In this document: positions 1 through 6,628 of the stretch, piece after piece
How positions within the stretch are numbered: position 1 is the stretch's first letter
Layout of the letters: every line of letters starts with the position of its first letter
Assembly (NCBI GenBank): GCA_003453595.1
Contig: DMOG01000004.1
Location: 1 to 23,393, forward strand
DNA: 23,393 nt
Direction of reading: 5' to 3'
Source of the DNA: Candidatus Uhrbacteria bacterium
Lineage (GTDB): Bacteria > Patescibacteriota > Patescibacteriia > UBA9934
Program-made: the position numbers and the translations under genes
The notes under the pieces: generated by a model
What the model was told of the DNA's origin: nothing
The model's database searches: none
The model's input: the letters and a program-made list of their open reading frames with translations, nothing else

Positions 1-40
1 ACACTTATTTATTATCTACTGCGTATTTGAGGGATTCGGC

Positions 41-69
41 TTGACATTTTTCCAAAATATGTGCATATT
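41..69 (+). promoter_or_regulatory. Sigma-70-type promoter of the GC-rich gene at 118
   Basis: An exact TTGACA lies at 41-46 and CATATT at 64-69, with a 17-base spacer. TATTAT at 66-71 is an alternative -10 with a 19-base spacer. The transcript would start near 76 and carry the strong Shine-Dalgarno sequence AAGGAGG at 103-109. Confidence 0.6.
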
Positions 70-117
70 ATCCTGTTCGATCAACCCCAACCACCACCAC
101 ACAAGGAGGCCATAAAA

Positions 118-444
118 ATGGTCATCAAAGCTTTCAGGATTCTCATCGGCTACATCGCCACCACCTACAACGAGCTCCTGCGCCTCTTCGGCCGAGCCCA
201 CGTCTGTAAGTACCCGGCCATGGACATGGCCGAGCTCATCAGCTGGACCTGGCCCTCGGATGACGACATTGTCATGGCCTGGGCAGAGTTCGAAGACGAG
301 TGGAGCATGGCCAAGGACTTCGGCGTCCGAGCCAGGGAGCTCGACGGTCTGCTCAAGAAGCACAGGCCACATCTGATGGTACGGTGCACCAGAGCTCCCG
401 CTCCTCCGCCGTTGGTGACACGAGGCCAACGACAAAGACCCTGA
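118..444 (+). CDS. GC-rich orphan protein, 108 aa, function unknown
   Basis: I do not recognise this protein. The start is the ATG at 118, chosen because AAGGAGG at 103-109 sits 8 bases before it; the frame is open further upstream but has no ribosome site there. The product is soluble-looking: a hydrophobic N-terminal stretch (about residues 3-16), a Trp-rich acidic middle (SWTWPSDDD, AWAEFEDEW at about residues 42-65) and a basic Pro/Arg-rich tail. Base and codon use is much richer in G+C, especially at third positions, than in the neighbouring M50 and murA genes. It stands alone, convergent with the M50 gene, with its own promoter and a hairpin terminator. Minus-strand ORFs across the same bases exist but lack ribosome sites. 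It is one of five cassettes of this kind in the window. Confidence 0.6.
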   Translation: MVIKAFRILIGYIATTYNELLRLFGRAHVCKYPAMDMAELISWTWPSDDDIVMAWAEFEDEWSMAKDFGVRARELDGLLKKHRPHLMVRCTRAPAPPPLVTRGQRQRP

Positions 445-486
445 AAATCCCCAGTCGCCACCGCTCGACTAGGACTCATCCATCCC

Positions 487-526
487 TCCCCCGCCGCCGT
501 CTCATCGGTCGCGGGGTTTGTGCTTT
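487..526 (+). terminator. Hairpin terminator of the GC-rich gene at 118
   Basis: A C/G-rich stem (left arm from 488, right arm CGGTCGCGGGG ending at 515, two internal mismatches) is followed by TTTGTGCTTTTA. The interrupted T tract with GTGCTTT recurs after the GC-rich gene at 15007. Confidence 0.55.
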
Positions 527-537
527 TACCTAAAATG

Positions 538-581
538 AAATTTTTCATAGTATGAACGATCGTTCATACTATGAAAAATTT
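538..581. repeat. Perfect 44-bp palindrome (CGATCG-centred family), copy 1
   Basis: Every base from 538 to 559 pairs with 581 to 560. The core is ATGAACGATCGTTCAT and the arms end in AAATTTTTCATA and its complement. The same sequence bounds the Cas2-like gene at 3736-4278 and recurs at 15463-15504. It lies between the ends of two convergent genes, where A- and T-rich arms would also allow it to act as a bidirectional terminator. Bases 582-675 contain nothing I can name. Confidence 0.95.
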
Positions 582-675
582 AATATCGCTGATATCTAGC
601 CCTCTTGACCCTCTAAATGTCCGACAAAACCGAACACGGCTCCGCCGGCTTTTCACCTTGCTAACCCTCCCCCCC

Positions 676-1350
676 CTAAAAAATCATTCCCAATAACCCT
701 GAGCAATTATAACCAACAAGTGCTGAGCAGACTGCGTAAGATGGTGCACTGACAAAAAAGAAAATATTAAATGTAGTAAAAATTGAAAGCAAAACTAAAA
801 TCAACAAAACTCGTGGGCCGTACATCATGATCTGCATTTTTATTTTCTGATGCTCTGGTTTTACTAAAAGCGCATCTAAAACTTTTGATCCGTCCAAAGG
901 ATAGATTGGAACAAGATTAAAAAACATTAAAAATAAATTAATAATCACAAGCAAAAGAAGAAAGGCAAACAACATATCTACTCCGGTAATAAAACCGCCA
1001 GTAATCATCACCCGCAAAATCAGCGCAGCTATAGTGGCTATTACTAAATTTGACGCTGGACCAGCCAAGGCAATCAATAACGAATCGCGTCGTGGATCTT
1101 GTAGATTATAAGGATTAAAAGGCACTGGTTTTGCCCAGCCAAATCCAAGAGTTAACAAAAAAACCACTCCCATCCAATCAATATGCGCAAAAGGATTTAG
1201 GGTTAATCTCCCAGCCAGCTCAGCTGTTTTATCGCCCTTAATATTTGCCATCCAAGCATGGGAAAATTCGTGAGCTGTTAATGAAATTAAGATTGCCGTG
1301 ACCCAAACGACAAGAAGCATCGGTTGCTGAGCAATAAGTGAAATCATCAT
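676..1350 (-). CDS. Site-2-protease-like zinc metallopeptidase, M50 family
   Basis: This is an integral membrane protease of 224 aa, a usual size for the compact bacterial M50B form. The zinc-binding HExxH motif is visible as AHEFSHAW (about residues 27-34). The third-ligand motif of the family appears as NLVPIYPLDGSKVLDAL near residues 145-160, with the essential Asp in LDG. Hydrophobic segments surround both motifs, placing the active site within the membrane. Family members cut transmembrane segments, for example of anti-sigma factors; the substrate here is unknown. No PDZ domain is present. The gene starts 2 bases after the murA stop on the same strand, so it is very probably cotranscribed with murA and translationally coupled to it. 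No Shine-Dalgarno sequence is evident. Confidence 0.9.
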   Translation of the reverse strand: MMISLIAQQPMLLVVWVTAILISLTAHEFSHAWMANIKGDKTAELAGRLTLNPFAHIDWMGVVFLLTLGFGWAKPVPFNPYNLQDPRRDSLLIALAGPASNLVIATIAALILRVMITGGFITGVDMLFAFLLLLVIINLFLMFFNLVPIYPLDGSKVLDALLVKPEHQKIKMQIMMYGPRVLLILVLLSIFTTFNIFFFVSAPSYAVCSALVGYNCSGLLGMIF

Positions 1351-1352
1351 AA

Positions 1353-2654
1353 TTATTCTTCTCGAACTTCAATGTCCGCTCCAATTGACTTAAGTTTTCC
1401 GTAAAGATCTTCGTAACCACGCTCCAAATGTTCTACTCCGTCAATCTCTGAAGTTCCTTCGGCAACCAGTGCGGCCGCAACATATGCCAGCCCTGCCCGA
1501 ATATCTGGCACAGTCATTTTTGCGGCTTTAAGTGGGGTTGACCCCTTGACTACTGCTGAGTGTTTAAAGTTTTGATCTGCAAATCGACACTTGAGCTCTC
1601 CTAAACATTTTGTGGAAAGTGTAATGTCAGCACCCATTTCGTTTAGTGTTTTTGTATAAGCAAACCGATCCTCCCAAACAGTTTCATGAACAACTGATGT
1701 ACCTTTAGCCTGGGTCAAAGCCACTACAAAAGGTTGTTGCCAGTCTGTTGAAAATCCAGGATGTGCATCAGTTTCTATTTCGATTCCTGAATAAACATCG
1801 GCGCCTTTAAATAAAATTCCATCAGGTTCAACGATATATTCTCCTCCAATACGACGAACAGCATTTAAAAATGTGATCATACTACTATGACCAGCGTCAC
1901 GACAGAAAATCTCACCACGAGTCGCCAATGCGATGCAAGCATATGACGCAGCTTCCAGGCGATCAGCAATAACACGATGTGTGCATCCGTGTAATTTTTC
2001 AACTCCAATAATTTCAAAATCACGACCTGCTCCCCGTTGCACAATAGCTCCCATTTTTTGCAACATCATGATTAAAGAAATAATCTCCGGTTCAATGGCT
2101 GCGTTTTTTATAACTGTACGACCCTCGGCAAGTACTGCAGCAAACAAAATTGTTTCGGTTGCGCCAACTGACGGATAATCTAATTCAATTTTTGTACCTT
2201 TTAATCTGCCAGTTGTTTTGACTAAAAATGCACTATCCTGCTCTTCTACCGCGGCTCCCATTTTTTTAAGAGCTTCAAGATGAAAGTTAACTGGTCGGGG
2301 TCCAATACGATCCCCTTCTGGCTTTGGGACATAGGCCTCACCGGCCCGATGCAAAAGTGGTGCCACTGTGAGAATCGACAAACGATTTCGAACAGACATT
2401 TCCAAAGCAGATGTTTTAGTGATATTTGGGACCTGAATTGTTACGGTATGATCAGAAATCTGTGTTTTGCCACCAAAGGTTTCAATTAATTCGCAGGCAA
2501 TGTCAGTTTCCTGATGTAATGGCACATTTTCAATAATAACCTCTTGGTCAGTTAACATTGAAGCAATAATCATTTTTGATGCAGCATTTTTTGCACCAGC
2601 GATTTGCACTTCGCCCTTAAGCGGTTTTCCGCCAGTTATAAATAGTTTTTTCAT
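1353..2654 (-). CDS. murA: UDP-N-acetylglucosamine 1-carboxyvinyltransferase (MurA)
   Basis: MurA transfers enolpyruvate from PEP to UDP-GlcNAc, the first committed step of peptidoglycan synthesis in the cytoplasm. The 433-aa length is slightly above the usual 420. The Lys-Asn pair that contacts substrate in MurA is present at residues 22-23 (GAKNAA), and the family loop is seen as EGDRIGPRPVNFH at residues 113-125. In most bacteria that loop carries the catalytic Cys115; here residue 115 is Asp. Cys-to-Asp MurA enzymes, such as that of Mycobacterium tuberculosis, are active and insensitive to fosfomycin. The ATG at 2654 lies 6 bases after a -10 box, so the mRNA is likely leaderless. The gene heads a two-gene operon with the M50 protease. 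Confidence 0.96.
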   Translation of the reverse strand: MKKLFITGGKPLKGEVQIAGAKNAASKMIIASMLTDQEVIIENVPLHQETDIACELIETFGGKTQISDHTVTIQVPNITKTSALEMSVRNRLSILTVAPLLHRAGEAYVPKPEGDRIGPRPVNFHLEALKKMGAAVEEQDSAFLVKTTGRLKGTKIELDYPSVGATETILFAAVLAEGRTVIKNAAIEPEIISLIMMLQKMGAIVQRGAGRDFEIIGVEKLHGCTHRVIADRLEAASYACIALATRGEIFCRDAGHSSMITFLNAVRRIGGEYIVEPDGILFKGADVYSGIEIETDAHPGFSTDWQQPFVVALTQAKGTSVVHETVWEDRFAYTKTLNEMGADITLSTKCLGELKCRFADQNFKHSAVVKGSTPLKAAKMTVPDIRAGLAYVAAALVAEGTSEIDGVEHLERGYEDLYGKLKSIGADIEVREE

Positions 2655-2660
2655 AGGTTG

Positions 2661-2690
2661 ATATTATTAATAGGGTGTCATATTTTTCAA
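2661..2690 (-). promoter_or_regulatory. Promoter of murA, leaderless configuration
   Basis: On the minus strand TTGAAA (2690-2685) and TAATAT (2666-2661) are separated by 18 bases. Only six bases separate the -10 from the ATG, so transcription would start at or next to the start codon. Confidence 0.55.
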
Positions 2691-2725
2691 GGAAAATCAA
2701 TGTTGATTAAAATTTATCATAAAAC

Positions 2726-2755
2726 AAAAACAGCCATCGCATGATGGGTGTTTTT
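2726..2755 (-). terminator. Terminator of the predicted ncRNA
   Basis: AAAAACA at 2726-2732 pairs with TGTTTTT at 2749-2755, and CCATC with GATGG, around a GCAT loop. On the minus strand the stem is followed by GTTTTATG. It lies just beyond the ncRNA closing stem and just before the murA promoter. Confidence 0.8.
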
Positions 2756-2994
2756 GGCGCTTCAAGGTAAGAGAAGTGAATTGGTCCTTTCCCAAATTAG
2801 GGTATGTGGCATTAGGTGACGAACAGATGAGCCAAAGCCCGATTGTTCGCTCCAAAATCCACTAAGACCGCTGGATCCCCGCTTATACGCACCATGTGCG
2901 GACAGCTAGACTGCGTTACCGCAGATTATCTTTTCGAATCATTGGATCCTTTCACATAGTAATTGGCCAATTTACATTCTGGCACCTTGAAGCT
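2726..2994 (-). ncRNA. Predicted structured non-coding RNA of about 270 nt, class not recognised
   Basis: The gap between ndk and murA has no convincing ORF but reads as an RNA gene. A minus-strand promoter (TTGACC, 16 bases, GATACT) places the transcript start near 2994. The first ten bases, at 2993-2984, pair perfectly with 2768-2759. A second paired block, 2975-2967 with 2784-2776, matches 8 of 9 positions. A terminator follows at once. Inside are a CTGCG-GTAA-CGCAG hairpin with a GNRA loop, CGCAC-ATG-GTGCG, and CGAACA/TGTTCG enclosing a further small hairpin. I looked for and did not find the signature sequences of RNase P RNA, SRP RNA or tmRNA. A 6S-like rod is possible but unproven. Confidence 0.6.
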
Positions 2995-3000
2995 ACTTTA

Positions 3001-3028
3001 AGTATCGCACTTCCTCACAAAAGGTCAA
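3001..3028 (-). promoter_or_regulatory. Promoter of the predicted ncRNA
   Basis: On the minus strand TTGACC (3028-3023), a 16-base spacer and GATACT (3006-3001) preceded by TGC. The predicted start, 2994-2995, coincides with the first base of the long-range closing stem at 2993. Confidence 0.55.
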
Positions 3029-3077
3029 ATATAAATCCTAATTTTATCCACGACTTATCCCGATGTTGTACACAACT

Positions 3078-3106
3078 AAAAAACAGCCGACAATTCGGCT
3101 GTTTTT
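3078..3106 (-). terminator. Rho-independent terminator of ndk
   Basis: A perfect 12-bp stem, AAAAACAGCCGA (3079-3090) with TCGGCTGTTTTT (3095-3106) and a four-base loop, lies downstream of the ndk stop. It separates ndk from the ncRNA. The stretch 3110-3143 between it and ndk is low-complexity T/C-rich sequence. Confidence 0.85.
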
Positions 3107-3143
3107 CCTATACTTTATTCTTTAAACTTTCAACTTCCTATTC

Positions 3144-3611
3144 CTAAATCCCCTCTCCAAAATGGAATCTATCAGTTAATTTTTCATAGGTAAATACTTC
3201 CTCGTCTCTGAAAAATCTCTTTATTTCAACCTGGGCAGCTTCTACCGAATCTGATGCATGAACCATGTTTGAAGGAACATTCATACTCATGTCAGCCCGA
3301 ATCGTTCCAGCATCTGCTTCGCGTGGGTTTGTTGAGCCAACAATTTTCCGCACTTCATCAATTACTCCGATACCCTCCCAAATCATTGCAACCACCGGTG
3401 TTTGCATCATGAACTTAAGAAGATCTCCAAAGAATGGTTTCTCTTTAAGATGTCCGTAATGCTCAGAAAGTGTGACTTCATCTAAGTGCGCCAATTTCAT
3501 TGCAACAATCTTTAATCCCTTACGCTCAAATCGTTCGACTACTTTACCAACTAACTCCCGCTGAACTGCGTCTGGCTTAATAAGGACTAGTGTTCTTTGT
3601 ACATCTGCCAT
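3144..3611 (-). CDS. ndk: Nucleoside diphosphate kinase
   Basis: Ndk moves the gamma phosphate of ATP to NDPs through a phospho-histidine, keeping the cytoplasmic NTP and dNTP pools balanced. The N-terminal signature TLVLIKPDAV is at residues 7-16. The catalytic histidine is His118 in the motif NMVHASDS (residues 115-122; the family consensus is NxxHGSDS). Arg and Asn nucleotide contacts sit upstream in the STNPREADAGTIRAD segment. At 155 aa it is slightly longer than the usual 140-150, with a short C-terminal tail (YEKLTDRFHFGEGI). The gene is monocistronic, with a TTGATA/TATATT promoter upstream and a strong terminator downstream. No clear Shine-Dalgarno sequence precedes the ATG. Confidence 0.96.
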   Translation of the reverse strand: MADVQRTLVLIKPDAVQRELVGKVVERFERKGLKIVAMKLAHLDEVTLSEHYGHLKEKPFFGDLLKFMMQTPVVAMIWEGIGVIDEVRKIVGSTNPREADAGTIRADMSMNVPSNMVHASDSVEAAQVEIKRFFRDEEVFTYEKLTDRFHFGEGI

Positions 3612-3646
3612 ATTTTGATATTTAATTAACTATAATTTTCGCTGAA

Positions 3647-3675
3647 AATATAACAATAAAATAGAAATATATCAA
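3647..3675 (-). promoter_or_regulatory. Promoter of ndk
   Basis: TTGATA (3675-3670) and TATATT (3652-3647) on the minus strand, 17 bases apart. It leaves a leader of about 30 bases before the ndk ATG at 3611. Confidence 0.6.
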
Positions 3676-3696
3676 GCATGAATTATTTTTTGGATT

Positions 3697-3736
3697 ATTT
3701 TTCATACTATGGACGATCGTTCATAGCATGAAAAAT
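3697..3736. repeat. Near-perfect palindrome at the 3' edge of the Cas2-like gene, copy 2
   Basis: A 40-bp inverted repeat centred on CGATCG (3714-3719) with two mismatched pairs (3712/3721 and 3706/3727). Its right edge, base 3736, is the last base of the TGA stop codon of the Cas2-like gene, so the repeat abuts the coding region with no spacer. Confidence 0.9.
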
Positions 3737-4278
3737 CACGACTGATAAGCAATAAATACTTTAAACCAATTATCAGCCTTAAATCTTGAAGTAAACAACT
3801 TTTTGATGTAATTACTTACATTCTTCCTAGAAAACCAAACACTTCTATGCATCTGTTGAAAACCTAATCTTTTTAATAAATGCCTAACTTGACTATGTAA
3901 TTTTCTTTCTGATTCTGGAATATCAAAAGAAACAATACACACTTGATTATCCGGTAAGTCAGTAGCGCTTACAGACAACTGAGCTATATGCTCTTCAAAA
4001 CCAGCTTTTGAAAACGAAACCCAATAATCATTTGCTATTTTTTTTCTTATAATAATTCTTTTCTTCTCTAATCTTTTTAGTTCCTGCCTTCTAAGATAAA
4101 CTTCTTTCCGTTTTAAATAATCCCTAGCCTCATCAATCCCAAATTTTACTACTAGCCCAGGTCGCGAAAGCATAAAATGTGTATCTTCTATTAGGTGGCC
4201 AATTTCTAATATCAAATTCGCTGCCCTCGAGTTTGGCTGAATGAGTAAATGTTTTTCAGAGTTTAAACGATCGTTCAT
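3736..4278 (-). CDS. PaaX/Cas2-like protein bounded by palindromes
   Basis: A 180-aa basic protein of two parts. Residues about 50-98 look like a winged-helix DNA-binding region, with a Lys/Arg-rich helix (LRRQELKRLEKKRIIIRKK) followed by a strand and turn (YWVSFSKAG). Residues about 112-180 look like the Cas2 ferredoxin-like fold, with the conserved Asp after the first strand (VCIVSFDIPES, Asp119) and the later block MHRSVWFSRKNV. This domain order is that of PaaX-type repressors, whose C-terminal domain is Cas2-like. The first codons, ATG AAC GAT CGT, are themselves half of a palindrome, and the TGA stop touches the other palindrome. No cas1, other cas gene or CRISPR array is present. It could be an autorepressor or a DNA-processing enzyme acting on the palindromes; the sequence does not decide. 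Confidence 0.75.
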   Translation of the reverse strand: MNDRLNSEKHLLIQPNSRAANLILEIGHLIEDTHFMLSRPGLVVKFGIDEARDYLKRKEVYLRRQELKRLEKKRIIIRKKIANDYWVSFSKAGFEEHIAQLSVSATDLPDNQVCIVSFDIPESERKLHSQVRHLLKRLGFQQMHRSVWFSRKNVSNYIKKLFTSRFKADNWFKVFIAYQS

Positions 4279-4290
4279 AGTATGAAAAAT
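4266..4290. repeat. Half palindrome at the 5' edge of the Cas2-like gene, copy 3
   Basis: AACGATCGTT followed by one complete arm, CATAGTATGAAAAAT, ending at 4290. The arm on the gene side is replaced by coding sequence after the CGATCG core. The gene's start codon (4278-4276) lies within the remaining arm. Confidence 0.9.
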
Positions 4291-4318
4291 TATTTTATTA
4301 TTTTCTTTTTATTATTTA

Positions 4319-5176
4319 TTATTGCTGCTTATATATTGTTACTTGATACCCGTCTTCCGAACAGATAACTCGCACATCACCATTAATGTCTGTACGATAA
4401 GTATCAACACCTATTGATTCAAGACGATCGAGCACTGATGTTGATGGGTGTCCATAATCATTTTCGCCGACTGATATTATCGCGACTTCAGGATTAATTA
4501 CTTCAAGAAATTCAGTACTTAATGAAGTTGCACTGCCATGATGTCCCACTTTTAAAACATCAATGTCACCGATAGCTGCTTGGATTAACTCACTTTGCTT
4601 TGCCCCAAGATCACCGGTTAATAAAATCCTGGAGTTAAAACAGGTCAAAAGCATAACTATTGATCCGTCATTTGGGTCTTCTAAAACCTTACCCTGCAGA
4701 CTTGTACTTGGCCAAAACACATCAAGTGTCACATTTTCTTGGAGTTTGATGCTTGATCCTGCCAATACGATTTTATTAATTTGCTGACTCATACTTGCAA
4801 ACGCATCCGAGGCACCTGTTTGATAAACCTGCCCGGTTGTCCAAACTTGATCAACCTGGTATCGACTCAAAACATCAATCAATCCGGAAAGATGATCGGC
4901 GTGCGGATGAGTGTTAACGATAAGATCAATAGAACGATCCCAAAACGGCAATATCAATGATAACTTTTCTATAATTATGTTGGTTGGTCCGCCGTCAACA
5001 AGCGCATCAACATCAGCATCAATGAAAATCGCATCACCTTGTCCAACATCAAAAACCCAAATCGACACATCGTCTCGCCACCAAGATTGATATTGAAAAG
5101 CCCAAACAAGCGCAACGCAAATAATTATGCTCATGATTATTAAAATGTATTTATAATAAAGTCTAATTAAGCACAT
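4319..5176 (-). CDS. ComEC-associated metallo-beta-lactamase-fold protein
   Basis: A 285-aa protein with one N-terminal membrane segment (about residues 9-28) and then a metallo-beta-lactamase fold. It opens with WVFDVGQGDAIFID and ALVDGGPT, followed by the metal-binding NTHPHADHLSGL (HxHxDH). Later blocks are LLTGDLGAKQ, VLKVGHHGSATS (downstream His ligand) and ISVGENDYGHPS. These blocks are typical of the C-terminal domain of ComEC/Rec2, thought to act as a nuclease on the non-transported strand during DNA uptake. Here the domain is a separate gene whose start overlaps the ComEC gene by 14 bases, so translational coupling is likely. The N-terminal anchor would hold the domain at the membrane next to the channel. 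Confidence 0.88.
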   Translation of the reverse strand: MCLIRLYYKYILIIMSIIICVALVWAFQYQSWWRDDVSIWVFDVGQGDAIFIDADVDALVDGGPTNIIIEKLSLILPFWDRSIDLIVNTHPHADHLSGLIDVLSRYQVDQVWTTGQVYQTGASDAFASMSQQINKIVLAGSSIKLQENVTLDVFWPSTSLQGKVLEDPNDGSIVMLLTCFNSRILLTGDLGAKQSELIQAAIGDIDVLKVGHHGSATSLSTEFLEVINPEVAIISVGENDYGHPSTSVLDRLESIGVDTYRTDINGDVRVICSEDGYQVTIYKQQ

Positions 5177-6626
5177 ATGAATTTCGATTTATAAATATTC
5201 GCAGTAATATCATCCCCCACCCCACCAGTACAATAGAAATTACGATCCAATGGATTGATTGTGCATAAAAATTTAGGCCAGCAAAAATTTTAACTTCCCA
5301 AAGCATGGCACTAAGTGCCAGCCAAGCAGGAGCTGATATCAATGCGCCGAGATGAACACTTACAAAACCAAGTAAGGTCGCGATCAATCCCCAGGTCATG
5401 GCTAGTGGAATCCAAGGAAGGACAAAAACATTTGTTATTAAGCTGACAAATGAAAAAGTGCCAAACTGCAAAAGCAAAATCGGCAAGCTGGCAAAAGTCG
5501 CAGCCAAGGTAGCGATAACTGATTCACGAATGACAAAATTTTCTGGCAACCACCGAAGTTTGTTTTTTAAAATTGGAGAAAGATAAATCAGTCCAATGGT
5601 GGATACCATGGAAAGCTGAAACCCAACATCATCGCGCAAAAGTCTAGGATTAACCATCAGCATCACAACCACAGTAGTGAGCAAAATATTTACCATACTT
5701 GTTTTGCGCTCTGTCTGATAAGCAAGCAAAAGCACAACTCCCATTACACCTGCTCGAAATACCGCCGCGTCAGCCCCGGCTAATAAAATATAAGCAACAA
5801 TCGCACTGACCAAAAATGCAAATGCTTTTTGTCTTTTGATATTGATCATTGCAAAAAATGCCAACGCAATCTTTAATACTACAGAAATGTTGTAACCTGA
5901 CGCGGCCACGATATGAGTTGTTCCAGTTTTCAAAAATCGATCTTGCCAAGCATCAGTAAACCTCTGCTCCCCCAACAAAAGTCCAACCAAAAGCGATCCT
6001 TGAGGCTCACCAAAAACCTGATCCATTTTTCCAATAAACCTTGATCTCACGAAAAGTAAATTGGTCATAAAAACATTCCCTCCACCTTCTGCTTTTTTCC
6101 AAACTTGATAGGAAAAACAAGTCGCCCAAATATCTTTGGTGGCCAAATATCGATCATAAGCAAAATTATCAATTGGCTCTGGGGTCTCAATCTCACATCT
6201 TACTTGGACTTGATCGCCATAAGAAAACCTAGGATAGGAAGTTGTTGTTAATATCAATCGATCTGCAAAATCTTGATTACCAACACGCAAATCCGAAAAT
6301 GTCAGATGTTGCCAAGAGTGATTCACGCTTGTATCAACAACCACGGCATCTAGCAAAACTTCTTGACCAACAATTGAAGCGATCGACCGATCGGACGGAT
6401 ATGATTGTGCGTAGCGCCAAAGTCCAAAGCTCATACCAACAATGGTCAAACATAAGAGTCCGATGCAAACCTGAGTATTGAGACTCTGATGCTGGCCAAT
6501 TATAAAGATCAACCCCAATACTGACACAGTCACTGAAAACACAAATCCCCAAGACATAAATGCCACTCCGGCAATAAACGCAAGGCACAAAGTTCGCATG
6601 ATTGTTGACGGTGTCAGTGAAATCAT
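5163..6626 (-). CDS. comEC: ComEC/Rec2 family DNA-uptake channel, without the C-terminal nuclease domain
   Basis: An integral membrane protein of 487 aa that carries single-stranded DNA across the inner membrane during transformation. There are two or three N-terminal membrane helices, then a soluble OB-like region (VVVDTSVNHSWQHLTFSDLRVG... RCEIETPEP). The Competence domain follows, with the family block TGTTHIVAASGYNISVV and many hydrophobic helices to the C-terminus. The metallo-beta-lactamase domain that usually ends ComEC is encoded by the next gene, overlapping by 14 bases. I chose the ATG at 6626; a TTG at 6647 in the same frame falls inside a terminator stem. With the pilin at 18368, this suggests DNA uptake by a type IV pilus-type machine. 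Confidence 0.9.
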   Translation of the reverse strand: MISLTPSTIMRTLCLAFIAGVAFMSWGFVFSVTVSVLGLIFIIGQHQSLNTQVCIGLLCLTIVGMSFGLWRYAQSYPSDRSIASIVGQEVLLDAVVVDTSVNHSWQHLTFSDLRVGNQDFADRLILTTTSYPRFSYGDQVQVRCEIETPEPIDNFAYDRYLATKDIWATCFSYQVWKKAEGGGNVFMTNLLFVRSRFIGKMDQVFGEPQGSLLVGLLLGEQRFTDAWQDRFLKTGTTHIVAASGYNISVVLKIALAFFAMINIKRQKAFAFLVSAIVAYILLAGADAAVFRAGVMGVVLLLAYQTERKTSMVNILLTTVVVMLMVNPRLLRDDVGFQLSMVSTIGLIYLSPILKNKLRWLPENFVIRESVIATLAATFASLPILLLQFGTFSFVSLITNVFVLPWIPLAMTWGLIATLLGFVSVHLGALISAPAWLALSAMLWEVKIFAGLNFYAQSIHWIVISIVLVGWGMILLRIFINRNSYVLN

Positions 6627-6628
6627 AA

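Noticed and set aside
165..548. Minus-strand ORF of 127 aa whose ATG lies in the palindrome at 538-581
   Set aside because: It is antisense to the gene at 118, which has a promoter, strong ribosome site and terminator. GC-rich DNA leaves several frames open, and this ORF has no ribosome site.
600..675. Possible terminator of the M50 gene around CCGAACACGGCTCCGCCGGC
   Set aside because: Only short imperfect arms pair and the following T tract is weak, so I could not support a terminator call.
3004..3025. GAGGAAGTGC on the minus strand, recalling the GAGGAAAGTCC signature of RNase P RNA
   Set aside because: It lies within the promoter of the predicted ncRNA, the bases after it do not match, and the partner signature is absent.
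3736..4278. A CRISPR-Cas system, suggested by the Cas2-like gene
   Set aside because: There is no array of regularly spaced direct repeats, no cas1 or effector, and the nearby repeats are isolated palindromes. The N-terminal DNA-binding region also points to PaaX-type proteins rather than stand-alone Cas2.
6381..6399. CGATCG-containing sequence within comEC, similar to the palindrome core
   Set aside because: Only the short core matches by chance; the arms do not pair and it is ordinary coding sequence. The same holds for the CGATCGATCGATC run in truB near 19723.
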